A stretch of DNA of 64,000 nt, taken from positions 23,334 to 87,333 of the forward strand of contig JBCCAA010000003.1 in assembly GCA_039815055.1 (NCBI GenBank), given 5' to 3'. The stretch is from UBA5336 sp039815055 (lineage in GTDB: Bacteria; Pseudomonadota; Alphaproteobacteria; Caulobacterales; Hyphomonadaceae). How positions within the stretch are numbered: position 1 is the first letter of the stretch; the number at the start of each line of letters is the position of its first letter. Shown here one piece after another: positions 17,546 through 27,084 of the stretch. Made by a program: the position numbers and the translations under genes. The notes below the pieces were generated by a model. The model saw only the letters and a program-made list of their open reading frames with translations, ran no database searches and was not told the DNA's origin.

Positions 17546-19354
17546 ATGTGGGTTTTGGAAAAACAGATCGCTGCGATCCGCAAAACCGGCCACGTCCATC
17601 GCAACTGGTATCTTGAAACCTACCCTGATGTGGCGCGCCTGGGCATGGAGCCCGCAGAACACTACCTGAAATATGGCGCCATCATGGGCCGCAACCCAGG
17701 GACAAGTTTCGATACGAAACTCTATCTCGAACGCTATCCCGACGTGGCTGAGACGGGGATGAACCCGCTGCTACACTACGCGCGCTTCGGCAAGAAGGAA
17801 GGTCGCGACATCGGGGGGGGACGGTTCGAAAAGGCAGCGGCCAGACTGACCCACTATTTGTGGGCTGGCGGCCCACAAGAGATCATCATCCCCCAGTTGG
17901 AAGAGATCGCCAGTAATCCGAAAGCCCCGGAAAAATGCCGCTTCGACGCGGCACGCAAACTGGCGATCCGGCTGGCCTTTGATGGCGATACTGAGCGTGC
18001 CCTGCACCACATGCACCGCCTGCCGGACATTGCCCCAGGCCTGGTCCTTGACAAAAGTTACTTGGTTACACTGGCGTTCCTGTATCTCCAGGTCAACGAC
18101 AGACCAACTGCGCGTACATCACTGAAGAAGCTCCTGATGACCAGCAGCGGTGAAAAAGACCCAGATGCCATACTCGCCTTGGCCAATACCTTCGAAGATG
18201 ATGCCGACCGTCTGTCAGCCCTCAACCAGGTTTATGTCAATGCAGGTCTCACCCCTTTGCGCCTGCGTGACCCGGGCCGTCCTCTGGCGTTGGACAACAT
18301 CGAAAGCACGGTTGCACCGACCTGCACTGCGGATCATGGTCTGGTCTCGGTCATCATGCCGATCTACAAGGCCGAAGACGTCATCGAAATCGCGATCCGC
18401 TCACTGCTTCAGCAAAGCTACCGCAATATAGAGATCGTGGCCGTCGATGATTGCAGCCCTGACGAAACCTTCGCAGTGCTCACGCGCCTCGCCGCAGAAG
18501 ACCCCCGTGTCCGGCCCTTCCGGCAATCAGTCAATGCGGGGGCCTATCCCGCGCGCAACCGCGGGCTTGAAGAAGCACGTGGTGACTTCATCACAACCCA
18601 TGATGCCGATGACTGGTCACATCCACAGAAGATCGAAACCCAGCTTGCAGCTCTGGTTCAGGGGGACGCAAAAGGCGTTGTAGCTCATTGGATTCGGGTC
18701 ACGCCCCAGTTGCAGATTACGACCAATTGGCGCCTCACATCCGAGGTCTTGCACTGGAGCCATTCGACATTCCTTGCCAGCCGCACTCTGTTTGATGAGT
18801 TGGGGCCCTGGGATAATGTGCGCATCTCAGCCGATACAGAGCTTATCTGGCGCATGCAGGCGGCATACGGATGGCACTCACTCACAAAGATTATGCCTGA
18901 TGCACCGCTTGCGCTTGCCTTGGACGACGACAGTTCACTGACCCGCACCAAACAAACGCATGTCAGCACAATCTACTATGGATTGCGCCGCTTCTACCGC
19001 GAAATTGCACAACACTGGCACCGCCAGCCCGGCGGACCCACGGCCGAAAACAATGCCCGGCGACTGGACATGATTCCCGAAGAAATGTTTCGAAAGATCG
19101 AAGGCACTGTGACGCTCGATCTGGTGCTGCGCGGGGACTGCACCAGCCACAGCGTAGTGGAAATCATGCATCGCACCCTCAGAGCACCTGGCCGGGCCGG
19201 GCAGAGCATAGGGATAGACCACCGCCCCGACATTACCCGCATGCCCGGTCGTTTTGCCCAAGCTTTCTTTGATCTACTGGCTCGTCCGGGCGTGCGCCCG
19301 GTCATCCCCGGCACCGCCATCCGAGCCTTGGAAGAGATCGACGTGAATGGCTGA
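17546..19354 (+). CDS. modular family 2 glycosyltransferase
   Basis: A 602-residue protein. Residues 18-90 hold two tandem modules (NWYLETYPDVARLGMEPAEH and LYLERYPDVAETGMNPLLHY). Residues about 95-250 are helical and TPR-like. From about 267 there is a GT-A fold of family 2: VSVIMPIYKAEDVIEIAIRS, VAVDDCSPDETF, NAGAYPARNRGLEEARGDF and the DxD-type metal site HDADDWSHP near residue 352. It presumably transfers a sugar during polysaccharide assembly. Its ATG is 5 bases after the coiled-coil gene stop, with the AGGAG overlapping that stop, and it overlaps the next gene by 8 bases, so the set is translationally coupled. Confidence 0.85.
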   Translation: MWVLEKQIAAIRKTGHVHRNWYLETYPDVARLGMEPAEHYLKYGAIMGRNPGTSFDTKLYLERYPDVAETGMNPLLHYARFGKKEGRDIGGGRFEKAAARLTHYLWAGGPQEIIIPQLEEIASNPKAPEKCRFDAARKLAIRLAFDGDTERALHHMHRLPDIAPGLVLDKSYLVTLAFLYLQVNDRPTARTSLKKLLMTSSGEKDPDAILALANTFEDDADRLSALNQVYVNAGLTPLRLRDPGRPLALDNIESTVAPTCTADHGLVSVIMPIYKAEDVIEIAIRSLLQQSYRNIEIVAVDDCSPDETFAVLTRLAAEDPRVRPFRQSVNAGAYPARNRGLEEARGDFITTHDADDWSHPQKIETQLAALVQGDAKGVVAHWIRVTPQLQITTNWRLTSEVLHWSHSTFLASRTLFDELGPWDNVRISADTELIWRMQAAYGWHSLTKIMPDAPLALALDDDSSLTRTKQTHVSTIYYGLRRFYREIAQHWHRQPGGPTAENNARRLDMIPEEMFRKIEGTVTLDLVLRGDCTSHSVVEIMHRTLRAPGRAGQSIGIDHRPDITRMPGRFAQAFFDLLARPGVRPVIPGTAIRALEEIDVNG

Positions 19355-19970
19355 ATTCCACGATCGCAGAACTGAGATCAACGCGCCGGTGATGACCTTT
19401 CCCGATCAAGTCCGCGCGCATGTGGAACGCTGCTACGCCAAGGCGCGCATCATCCTCGAATACGGGTCCGGAGGATCAACCGTGCTGGCAGCCGGTCAGC
19501 CGGGCAAATTCATACAAAGCGTAGAATCTGATTTCGACTGGGCGATGAACATGCGCAGCCATCTCGACGAGATAGGAGCCGCCTCACCAGTGGTGATCTA
19601 CCCGATTGATATTGGCCCTGTGGGGATGTGGGGACGCCCCATTGATGGCAGCAACTGGCAGAAGTTCCAACGCTATCCAAACGATATCTGGGATCAGCCG
19701 TTTTTTCGTCATCCCGATCTGGTTCTGATTGACGGCCGTTTCCGGCCAGCCTGTTTTGCCACTGTCTGTATCCGCATCACCCGACCAGTGCGCCTCCTGT
19801 TCGATGACTATCTCGATCGGCCTGAATACCATGGTGTCGAAACCCTCGCCAAACCGGCGCGTATGATCGGGCGGATGGCTGAGTTCCAGCTTGAACCCCG
19901 CCCTTACGCGGCCGAAGAAATCACGCTCGCGCAGTCATTCTTGTCCTTGGTAAAATATGCCCCACGCTGA
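19347..19970 (+). CDS. methyltransferase-like protein of the polysaccharide cluster
   Basis: A 207-residue protein overlapping both neighbours (8 bases upstream, 14 downstream). ARIILEYGSGGSTVLAAG reads as a class I SAM-binding motif I, SVESDFDWAMNM as the acidic residue after strand 2, and DLVLIDGRFRPACF as the motif IV strand with the IDGR signature seen in glycan-cluster methyltransferase-like proteins. The ending LLFDDYLDRPEYHGVE supports the same family. The acceptor is unknown and activity is inferred. Confidence 0.68.
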   Translation: MAEFHDRRTEINAPVMTFPDQVRAHVERCYAKARIILEYGSGGSTVLAAGQPGKFIQSVESDFDWAMNMRSHLDEIGAASPVVIYPIDIGPVGMWGRPIDGSNWQKFQRYPNDIWDQPFFRHPDLVLIDGRFRPACFATVCIRITRPVRLLFDDYLDRPEYHGVETLAKPARMIGRMAEFQLEPRPYAAEEITLAQSFLSLVKYAPR

Positions 19971-22764
19971 CGAGCCCATAGGTACGCCAAATGCCCAGTC
20001 CATCGGATTCGATGCTCAATGGTATCTCAAGACCTACACAGACGTTGCCGGGGCGGGAATTGACCCTTGGACTCATTATATCCAGTTCGGCCGTTCCGAA
20101 GGGCGCCGTCCGCATGCCCCTAGGGGCAGCGCCAGCGAACGCGACCTGTGGTCTGGTTTTGCAAATGCCGGCCTCCCGAAACTTGAGGCACAAGCCGATG
20201 GTCCTCCGGGACCAGAACAGGACATGGCCCGCTGGTGGCTGGCCCGCTGGCACTTTGCACAGGGCCACTACGACACGGCCAGCAAGTTTATGGAACAGTT
20301 GATAAGGACTGACCGTCCACTGTCACCAGACCGCACAATCGGAACAGTGATCTTGGCTGCACTCTGCGCCCTTGAGACAGGCAATCGTGACCGCGCGCGC
20401 AAGGTATTGGCGCAGGGCCGGAAGGCCGGAATGTCCCCGACAGAGATTGACCTCGTCAGGGCCAATATTGAAGCTACGCCAGACGAGGCGCTCAACAAAA
20501 TCTGGCGGCGTGCCGGTTTAGGAGGCATACGTCTGCAACATGGCACAGCACCAGCGCTGGACCGATTGATCCCGCGCCGGAAAATATTGCCTGGCCTGCC
20601 CTATCGCATGGCACCCCGGGTCAGCGTGATCGTACCGGCCTTCAACGCCGCCAACACTTTGCCCACAGCACTGACCTCTCTGTTGTTCCAGCGCTGGAAA
20701 GCGCTTGATATCGTGGTCGTGGATGACGGCTCCACCGACGCCACCGGGGCCGTCGCGAAGCGATTTGCAATGCGGGATCCTCGCATTCGGGTGATCACAT
20801 CAGCATCCAATGAAGGGGCCTATATCGCGCGAAATCGCGGCATCATGGCCGCAAAGAGCAACTACATCACCGTGCTGGACGCCGATGACTGGTGCCATCC
20901 AGATAGGATCGCACAGCAGGTGCGTGCGCTGATTGCCAACCCTGATATCGTCGGCAGCCTGTCACATTGGGTCCGTGTAAGCCCCGAACTGAAATTCTCG
21001 CGCTGGCGGATTGAAACCGACGGGTTGGTACACCGAAATGTGTCATCTTTGATGATCCGCCGTGATGTCCTGAATCGACTCGGGGTCTGGGATCGCGTCC
21101 GCGTGAATGCCGATACGGAATACTACTATCGCATTCTTGCAGCTTATGGCGGCGCAAGCCTCACAGAAGTGCTGCCCGGTGTGCCCTTGTCACTGGGCCG
21201 CTGCACGCCGACCAGTCTCACTGGACAGGCCGCAACGCATCTGGGAAGTCAGATAGGTGGCCTGCGCGCCGCATATCTGGACGCGGCTCTATCCTGGCAC
21301 TCCCGCGCCGTAACCGAAGTCAGAACACCAGACGGCGATTCTACCGGGCTTGATCCGCTCTATCTTCCCGAACACCCCGCACAACGACCCTTTGCCATCC
21401 CACCAGAGATCGGTGTGGGGGATCCGCCGCCAGTGGCACGACCCGAAGACGTGATCCGCAGCAGCCCCCTTTTCGACACGCAATGGTATCTCGAAGTCAA
21501 CGAAGACGTGCGCCATGCCAGCATCGATCCAGCCTTGCACTATCTGCAGAGCGGGGCAGCGCATGGTCGTGATCCTTCACCAAAACTGAGCACTACAGGG
21601 TATCGCGCGGCTTACCTGACGGATGCATCACCTGAGACAAACCCGATACTTCACTGGCACAAAATGGGCTGCCAGGAAGGTATACCCCCCCTGCCCCGCT
21701 TTGATGGTGCTCTCGCACAGACAGCACCACAGGTGATTGTCTTCGGACATCAGGTTGGTGAGCATCTATTCGGAGCCGAGCGCAGTTTTCTCGACATGCT
21801 CGTGAGGATGCAGGCCGCCGGAACGCCGCCTATGGCCGTGCTGCCACATGTACACAATATGGCCTATCTTGATGCGGTGCGCGAGCGTACGACCTGCGTC
21901 GTGGTCGTGCCATATCTTTGGCGCCATGCCATACGCACGCCACGTCCTGACACACAACAGGCCCTGGAAAAGATAATGCGGGCGCAGCCCCTCCAGGCTG
22001 TCCACATCAATACTTGCGTTATAGACGCTCCGGCCATTGCCGCCCGGGCCGTTGGTTTGCCGGTCGTTGTTCATGTGCGTGAACGCCCCGATCAGGATGA
22101 AACACTGCGTCAGGCTCTGGACATGAATGCCGAAACCATACGCCTAAGTCTTTTAAAGGAAGCGGATCATTTTGTTGCAAACAGCCCAGACGTCGCTGCC
22201 TGGCTGGCCGCACCCGAACGAACACGCATAGTACCCAACCAAGTCGACCCGGCGCTTTTTCATCTACCGCGCCAGGACCGCACCCCACCCTGTGTCGCAC
22301 TGATTAGCAGCAATATTACCAAGAAAGGAATCGCCGATTTTGTTGCACTGGCCAGACATCTTGAAGAGATGGGCAAAAAGGCGCGCTGTCTGCTTATCGG
22401 CCCGGAAAGCGCTGATCTTACAGCCTTACGACCATTACCGGATACCGTTGAAACGCCCGGCTATGCCACCGACCCTATCGCGGCTCTGATCCAGGCTGAC
22501 ATCGTTCTCAATTTATCGAAGTTTGCAGAATCATTTGGCAGGAGCATTCTGGAAGCAATGGCTGCCGGACGCCCCGTAGTCTGCTACAACCGGGGCCATC
22601 TGGGTACCCTGGTCGAAGATGGAGTTAGCGGCATCATGGTGACACCTGATGACCCTCTGGAAGCCGCCAAGGCCGTGGCACTGCTTCTTTCCGATAAAAA
22701 CATACGCATTCGTATGGGCGCCGCAGCGCGCCGTCGCGCGCGCGCGTTGGTGGATAGTATCTGA
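19957..22764 (+). CDS. bifunctional glycosyltransferase: GT2 plus GT4-like with glycan-locus modules
   Basis: A 935-residue multidomain protein. One module is at residues 17-52 (FDAQWYLKTYTDV...HYIQFGRSEGRRP). A helical TPR-like region beginning DLWSGFANAGLPKLE follows. A family 2 GT-A domain starts near residue 222 (VSVIVPAFNAANTLPTALTS, VVVDDGSTDATG, LDADDWCHPDRI). Two more modules lie around 505-580 (FDTQWYLEVNEDV...HYLQSGAAHGRDP). The last 350 residues form a GT-B fold of the GT4 type (VHINTCVIDAPAIAARA, VVHVRERPDQ, RIVPNQVDPALF, SKFAESFGRSILEAMAAGRP). The two catalytic halves probably add two different sugars. It is the last gene of the coupled set. It ends in RARALVDSI, a little short of some GT4 tails, but I see no frameshift. 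Confidence 0.85.
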   Translation: MPHADEPIGTPNAQSIGFDAQWYLKTYTDVAGAGIDPWTHYIQFGRSEGRRPHAPRGSASERDLWSGFANAGLPKLEAQADGPPGPEQDMARWWLARWHFAQGHYDTASKFMEQLIRTDRPLSPDRTIGTVILAALCALETGNRDRARKVLAQGRKAGMSPTEIDLVRANIEATPDEALNKIWRRAGLGGIRLQHGTAPALDRLIPRRKILPGLPYRMAPRVSVIVPAFNAANTLPTALTSLLFQRWKALDIVVVDDGSTDATGAVAKRFAMRDPRIRVITSASNEGAYIARNRGIMAAKSNYITVLDADDWCHPDRIAQQVRALIANPDIVGSLSHWVRVSPELKFSRWRIETDGLVHRNVSSLMIRRDVLNRLGVWDRVRVNADTEYYYRILAAYGGASLTEVLPGVPLSLGRCTPTSLTGQAATHLGSQIGGLRAAYLDAALSWHSRAVTEVRTPDGDSTGLDPLYLPEHPAQRPFAIPPEIGVGDPPPVARPEDVIRSSPLFDTQWYLEVNEDVRHASIDPALHYLQSGAAHGRDPSPKLSTTGYRAAYLTDASPETNPILHWHKMGCQEGIPPLPRFDGALAQTAPQVIVFGHQVGEHLFGAERSFLDMLVRMQAAGTPPMAVLPHVHNMAYLDAVRERTTCVVVVPYLWRHAIRTPRPDTQQALEKIMRAQPLQAVHINTCVIDAPAIAARAVGLPVVVHVRERPDQDETLRQALDMNAETIRLSLLKEADHFVANSPDVAAWLAAPERTRIVPNQVDPALFHLPRQDRTPPCVALISSNITKKGIADFVALARHLEEMGKKARCLLIGPESADLTALRPLPDTVETPGYATDPIAALIQADIVLNLSKFAESFGRSILEAMAAGRPVVCYNRGHLGTLVEDGVSGIMVTPDDPLEAAKAVALLLSDKNIRIRMGAAARRRARALVDSI

Positions 22765-22934
22765 AAAAGGACCCCGGGCAACGTCCGGCCAGCCGCAAAG
22801 AAACCAGCCCGAACGAAGTTTGATGGCCTGGTCTGCTCTTTGGCGGCAGTCAGATGTCTGGCACGGACAGGCTGAGCGGATTCTTTAACCCTAGGATCGG
22901 ACTCGCTGCGAGATGCACAGCGTCTGTGACTGGA

Positions 22935-23168
22935 TCAGGCCGTCGGCCCGGTCACGTCAAAACCGTTCTTACGCAACTGCCGGAGAACTGCTTGGCCTTG
23001 TTTGGCATAGCTGCTGCGCTTCTCTGCCCAGGCCTGCTTGCGCACGGTCTTGTCGTTAGCCTGACCCTTGTACTCGGCGCGAAAAATTGCTCGCCCTATC
23101 GCAACGGCCAGTTTCCGATCTTCTTTTTTTTCTCCCGCAGCAGCGGTCTCATCAATCTCACCTGTCAT
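22935..23168 (-). CDS. small charged hypothetical protein
   Basis: A 77-residue protein with an ATG preceded by GGAG 8 bases upstream. It is mainly helical and basic to mixed charge (DRKLAVAIGRAIFRAEYKG, RKQAWAEKRSSYAKQGQAVL), with a short acidic N-terminus. Composition and a good ribosome-binding site support a real gene, but I recognise no domain. It runs opposite to the flanking glycosyltransferases and its neighbours do not suggest a role. Confidence 0.5.
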   Translation of the reverse strand: MTGEIDETAAAGEKKEDRKLAVAIGRAIFRAEYKGQANDKTVRKQAWAEKRSSYAKQGQAVLRQLRKNGFDVTGPTA

Positions 23169-23731
23169 TTTACGATCTCCAATTACTATCCTCAACGCGC
23201 CAAGCCGTCTGTTGGAAGGAATGATGCCACTCCAATAACACGCTTTTGGAGCGTTAATATCTTGTCGAATCTGTTCCGGCAACTGCGCAAACCAGTCCGT
23301 GCGTTCGGGACGTCGTTTAACCCATTCATGAGTTTGTATCTAGGAAATCAGCGCCGCAATCTAATCGAGCGCCATCTCTGTCTTGGGCAGTTTGGTTCTG
23401 TCCAATGAAAGCCTCGCCCGCGAAAGGACGCACGATGACATGGTGACGCCCAAAATCCTCGAAGAATTGTTCAATCGGTTGCAGAAGATCCAACACCATA
23501 GGTTAGCAAACGCGCTAAGCATGTCGCGTGTTTTGGAGTGACCCACGTGGAAGAACATCCTCAACCCGACGCCCCTCAAACGTTGAAAATGCAGGTCATT
23601 TCTATTAGCCAACACTAAATTAGGATGCAGTCGCAACAACAGCTTCACAACCTCTATTGGCCTTACGCACAGATAAAATTGCACCTGCACATCTGCGTTG
23701 ATAAGACGATACGGCAACGCCGCAGAGCCTT
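23169..23731. other. intergenic region, nothing recognised
   Basis: About 560 bases with lower coding quality than the surroundings. An open frame on the minus strand (23361-23822) overlaps the next glycosyltransferase and has no recognisable motif. I see no repeat, RNA gene or mobile-element end. The last 100 bases presumably carry the promoter of the next gene. Confidence 0.4.
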
Positions 23732-24664
23732 TTGGAGCCCGTCCTGACACAAATCCAGATCTTGATGGCGGTATATAATGGGGCGAGCCATCTCGAGGCA
23801 CAGCTCGAAAGCCTGGCCGCACAAAGTTACCCGCAATGGTCGCTACTTGTCAGCGATGATGGATCGACAGATCAAAGCGTCCAAATTCTGCGCGACTTCG
23901 CTGCGAAACATACAGGCAGGGTTGATCTGATCGCAGGGCCCTGCCGTGGGTCAGCAGCAAATTTTCTGCACCTGCTTGAATGCGCTGACACCAATGCGGC
24001 AGGAATTGCCTTTTGTGATCAGGATGATGTCTGGCTGCCTGACAAACTGGCCCGAGCCTATGCTTCGCTGGCCTCCATTCCATTGGATCAACCTGCACTC
24101 TATTGCAGCCGGACCTTGGTCTGCGATGCAGCTCTCAATGTGCGCTACCCCTCACGGAAGCCGCAACGGGACCTGTCATTTCGAAATGCATTGGTCCAGA
24201 ATGTTGTAGCCGGCAATACTCTCGTATTGAACAGCTCCGCCTTAAAACTGGCTCGACAAGCCTCGAAGCAGGTCACACAGGTGGCTGTTCATGATTGGTG
24301 GCTCTATCAGTTGCTCAGCGGCGCGGGAAGCGCAATTATTCATGATGAGAAACCAAGCCTTTACTACCGCCAGCACAGTCACAACGAAATCGGTGCCAAG
24401 ATTGGCGTCCGAGCCGTTTTTTCGCGCGCTGTTCAGGTAATCAAAGGACGCTATCAGGGCTGGAACAGCGTGAATATCTCTGCCCTCGACGCCGTTGAAG
24501 TTCACCTGACGCCGGAGAACCGCGCCCGGCTCAGAGAATTCAAAAAAGCGCGTCACGGCCCCCTACCCCGACGGCTATGGCACCTATGGCGCTCGGGCGT
24601 GCATCGCCAAGGACGATTGGGTAATATTGCATTGTGGGTCAGTGCTTTCCTTGGCCGAATCTAA
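23732..24664 (+). CDS. family 2 glycosyltransferase, rhamnosyltransferase-like
   Basis: A 310-residue single-domain GT-A enzyme. The conserved elements are ILMAVYNGASHLEAQLESL, LLVSDDGSTDQSVQIL, the DxD-containing FCDQDDVWLPDKLARA and the acceptor-side HDWWLYQLLSG. The FCDQDDVW form and the HxxWxYQLLSG-type motif are typical of rhamnosyltransferase-like GT2 enzymes of O-antigen clusters. The start is uncertain: the longest frame opens with TTG, and an ATG at 23765 falls within the conserved first strand. It stands alone after a 1-kb gap and lacks the modules carried by the larger transferases. Confidence 0.82.
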   Translation: MEPVLTQIQILMAVYNGASHLEAQLESLAAQSYPQWSLLVSDDGSTDQSVQILRDFAAKHTGRVDLIAGPCRGSAANFLHLLECADTNAAGIAFCDQDDVWLPDKLARAYASLASIPLDQPALYCSRTLVCDAALNVRYPSRKPQRDLSFRNALVQNVVAGNTLVLNSSALKLARQASKQVTQVAVHDWWLYQLLSGAGSAIIHDEKPSLYYRQHSHNEIGAKIGVRAVFSRAVQVIKGRYQGWNSVNISALDAVEVHLTPENRARLREFKKARHGPLPRRLWHLWRSGVHRQGRLGNIALWVSAFLGRI

Positions 24665-25029
24665 AGGCACTAACAGATCCTTTCGCGCATTCCCGTTGCT
24701 GACTCTGAAGCCTTAAACAGACTCTAAACAGCTATTTAGAGCATGATTTACCGCCTCATAAAACAGCGGACCTGATAAATGTTTCGCGTGCGAAACATTT
24801 TCTCTCCTCGAAAATCCGCCCCTTAAAATCACAAGCTATAGACCTCCAGCATCACGGCCAGCATATCAGCGGCGACTTCCCTAGGCAGACGTGCTTTCCA
24901 AGAATCCGTGTTTGTCCAAACCGCCAGGCCAGCCATCGCCCTGCGTGGCTCTGCGCCTCCCGAACCTGAGCTCTGGCTGGCATCCGACTCGACAAAGCCA
25001 CCGCCCGTCACCGTTGCAATCGCTGCCGG
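24665..25029. other. intergenic region with palindrome
   Basis: About 365 AT-rich bases between the glycosyltransferase and the 3' end of the DUF2793-like gene. It contains the 24-base palindrome listed separately. A minus-strand frame of 60 codons (24829-25011, GTG start) ends ARLPREVAADMLAVMLEVYSL but has no ribosome-binding site, so I do not call it a gene. Confidence 0.4.
24777..24800. repeat. perfect palindrome, candidate parS site or terminator
   Basis: The 11-base arms AAATGTTTCGC and GCGAAACATTT flank a 2-base centre GT. The core GTTTCGCGTGCGAAAC fits the form GTTNNNNGCNNNNAAC described for alphaproteobacterial plasmid parS sites, except that the centre is GT rather than GC. It also resembles the chromosomal parS core TGTTTCACGTGAAACA with an extra base pair on each side. 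It lies 2.6 kb from parA, outside any gene. The alternative is a rho-independent terminator for the glycosyltransferase that ends 113 bases upstream, since a short T-run follows. Confidence 0.45.
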
Positions 25030-25897
25030 TCAATCCAAATCCTGCGGCCCCGCACCCCCGATGTTTATTCTCACGGTTCTGCTCGTCATAGTGGCACCAT
25101 CAGCACTCTTTATCACGTTGCCAGCCGCCGTTGTGCTGCGCTCGATAATTGCTCCGGTGGGCTGACCGGATAATTGCGTGACCGCGCCGACAATGTCGCC
25201 AGGCAAAACGCCGTGTTGTGCCAAGATCAATCGGCCCGGCACGTCACCCACAGCGTTCTGCTGAACCGCGTCACCAGACGCTGCTGACGCAGCGGGGTCA
25301 AATCGCATTGCAGTCACCCATTTGATGCCGTCAGCGCTGATTTTGGTTGAGAAAGCATCCTCGCCGGCCAGGCCCATTTCAGCGTGACCGTTAAAATCTG
25401 TCTGAAACAACAGGCTGGCCGTATCGTCATCGGCGGCCCTATTGATGCGCAGCCGATGGTCACCGCCGCCATGGATAAGTAAAGTGCCCTCCGCTGCGAC
25501 GGCAAAACGTGTCTGCGCGTCTGCCGTCGCATTCAGGCCCAAGGTGCCAAAACCTTGCTGGGCCAAATCCGCCCACATACTCCCATCGAAGGCCGCAAAC
25601 ATTCCCGTGCTGTGCAAGTATACGACCCAACCCAGGGCAGGGGGAAGACCCGCCAAACCCGGAGCTAATCATCGCAACCTCTTGTCCATGCCCAGCCCAA
25701 TCACCAGTTGGGGCCAACCCGACAATATAGCGTTCGGCCTTGTCCGGGGATGCAGGCGGTGTAGAGGCTCCGAGCCTGCCTGCAGGCAGCCGCACAGTTG
25801 CGTCGAGCAACTGCAGCGCCTCGATGTGGGTGACGTGTTTCTGAGCCTGAGAAGGCTGCAGATAAGGCATGCCAAGCATAGGCGACGTATCGGACAC
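25030..25897 (-). pseudogene. frameshifted DUF2793-type gene
   Basis: The GTG at 25897 has a GGAG 7 bases upstream and begins VSDTSPMLGMPYLQPSQAQ, the characteristic opening of DUF2793 proteins, followed by KHVTHIEALQLLDA, PASPDKAERYIV and GDWAGHGQEVA. Near 25640-25670 the family pattern continues in the next frame as LPPALGWVVYLHSTGMFAAF, with a stop upstream of it in that frame. One extra base in the GGCGGGTCTTCCCCC segment would explain this. The second part runs to a stop at 25030 and has a fairly intact composition, so the lesion is recent or a sequence error. DUF2793 proteins are common in Rhodobacteraceae, often in phage or gene-transfer-agent-like contexts; the function is unknown. 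Confidence 0.7.
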
Positions 25898-26004
25898 GAA
25901 ACAACTCCATCGTGAAATCAAGACGAGGGCCAGCAGCTCGGCCGTCTGTATATTTATGGTAGATGCTGCGTATGTTGCCCGGCGTTCCGCCGTGCGCCCT
26001 GGAC

Positions 26005-27018
26005 TCACACAACCTTGCGTACCCAGCCCAGAAAGGCTTTGTCTGGGGAACGCAAGTGAGGTTTGCCACTTTGCTGCCAATAGTGGCGCCAGTCCGCCTC
26101 CAAAGCGTAGACATCCCGCCCTGGCGCCAGGGTTCGGGCAGCCTCCAACGCATCCGGGGTGAGTTGCGGCAGGTCTGGCCCCTCAACCAAGATCCGGCGC
26201 GGTGTCACACGTAGAATGTCGCCCGGCATTTCTTCGATTTGATAGTCGGGCAGCAGGTCACGGGCAATCATCTGGCGCAACATGGCACGGAACACACGAC
26301 GAGGACTACCCGATCCCGTTTTTTTTAACAGAGTGTCCACCGAGACCCGCCATTCCGGTTGTCTCCCGCAATGTTTGCGCGCCAGTTCATAAACCCGTCG
26401 ATCTAGAGGGCGGCGTAGGTGAAAATACTCCCGGCTCAACGTCAGCACAGCGCCAGCTTTCACCGCCCGAAACAGCCATTCGGACAGGGTGACAGTGACA
26501 TGCGCCATGCGACCACCCCGAGAACGCCTTACGATCTCCCAGCTTTCAATCAAACCGAAGCCTTTTGTGGTATCACGATCTCCGGTGACGATATTGGTGG
26601 TGATCCGGGTGCCCGCTAGTCGTTCGAAAGCATCACGTAATCGACGATAGCTGTCACCGGATGTTTCGCGATTGGTGGCCACCAAAAGATCGTGGGCCCG
26701 CAGATGCAGTGTTCGCGCAACTTCGCGACCGACATTCAGCGCCGCCATCAGTTGACTGATGCAATAGATCAATATGTCCTTGTCGTGAATGGTCGCACGC
26801 CCTCTGACCGAAGGGATAACCTTCACGCATACGTCGTTGTGCACATACTCGACCACGTTTCGATCAGGTCGGGTCGAAAGCGAGAACAAAGGATGTTCCA
26901 TAGACGCGAGATCGTTCTTGGGAAGCGCATCAAAGACATCGCAAACAAAGAATCCGCCGGAAAGGTTATGCGAAAGATCTTCCCGAGGCCCATCGCCAGG
27001 AACGGATAAACTACTCAT
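26005..27018 (-). CDS. repA: plasmid replication initiator protein RepA
   Basis: A 337-residue protein matching the RPA (replication initiator protein A) family of alphaproteobacterial plasmids. The family opening FFVCDVFDALPKNDLASMEH is followed by HPLFSLSTRPD, YVHNDVCVKVIPSVRGRATI and HDKDILIYCISQLM, then a winged-helix-like region (LRDAFERLAGTRITTNI, LSEWLFRAVKAGAVLTL, RPLDRRVYELARKHCG). It binds iterons to start replication. It is divergent from parA across a 376-base region carrying a DnaA box and iterons, and an inverted repeat lies just upstream of its start, where such initiators often repress themselves. Confidence 0.88.
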   Translation of the reverse strand: MSSLSVPGDGPREDLSHNLSGGFFVCDVFDALPKNDLASMEHPLFSLSTRPDRNVVEYVHNDVCVKVIPSVRGRATIHDKDILIYCISQLMAALNVGREVARTLHLRAHDLLVATNRETSGDSYRRLRDAFERLAGTRITTNIVTGDRDTTKGFGLIESWEIVRRSRGGRMAHVTVTLSEWLFRAVKAGAVLTLSREYFHLRRPLDRRVYELARKHCGRQPEWRVSVDTLLKKTGSGSPRRVFRAMLRQMIARDLLPDYQIEEMPGDILRVTPRRILVEGPDLPQLTPDALEAARTLAPGRDVYALEADWRHYWQQSGKPHLRSPDKAFLGWVRKVV

Positions 27019-27034
27019 GTTATGCCCCGAACAC

Positions 27035-27060
27035 CAATGAATCGGATCGTGGTTTCATTG
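27035..27060. promoter_or_regulatory. inverted repeat upstream of repA, candidate operator
   Basis: CAATGAA at 27035-27041 and TTCATTG at 27054-27060 are perfectly complementary arms separated by 12 bases. The site begins 17 bases upstream of the repA start, so it could be an autoregulatory operator. Seven-base arms can occur by chance. Confidence 0.4.
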
Positions 27061-27075
27061 ACGCTGACCCTAAAG

Positions 27076-27084
27076 TTATCCACA
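27076..27084 (+). other. DnaA box
   Basis: TTATCCACA matches the consensus DnaA-binding site exactly, and lies 28 bases before the first clear iteron. Confidence 0.75.

Noticed and set aside
22854..23408. 184-codon plus-strand frame after the large glycosyltransferase
   Set aside because: It opposes the small minus-strand gene that has a proper ribosome-binding site, and its translation looks random.
23361..23822. 153-codon minus-strand frame before the family 2 glycosyltransferase
   Set aside because: It overlaps the start of a clear glycosyltransferase and contains no family motif.
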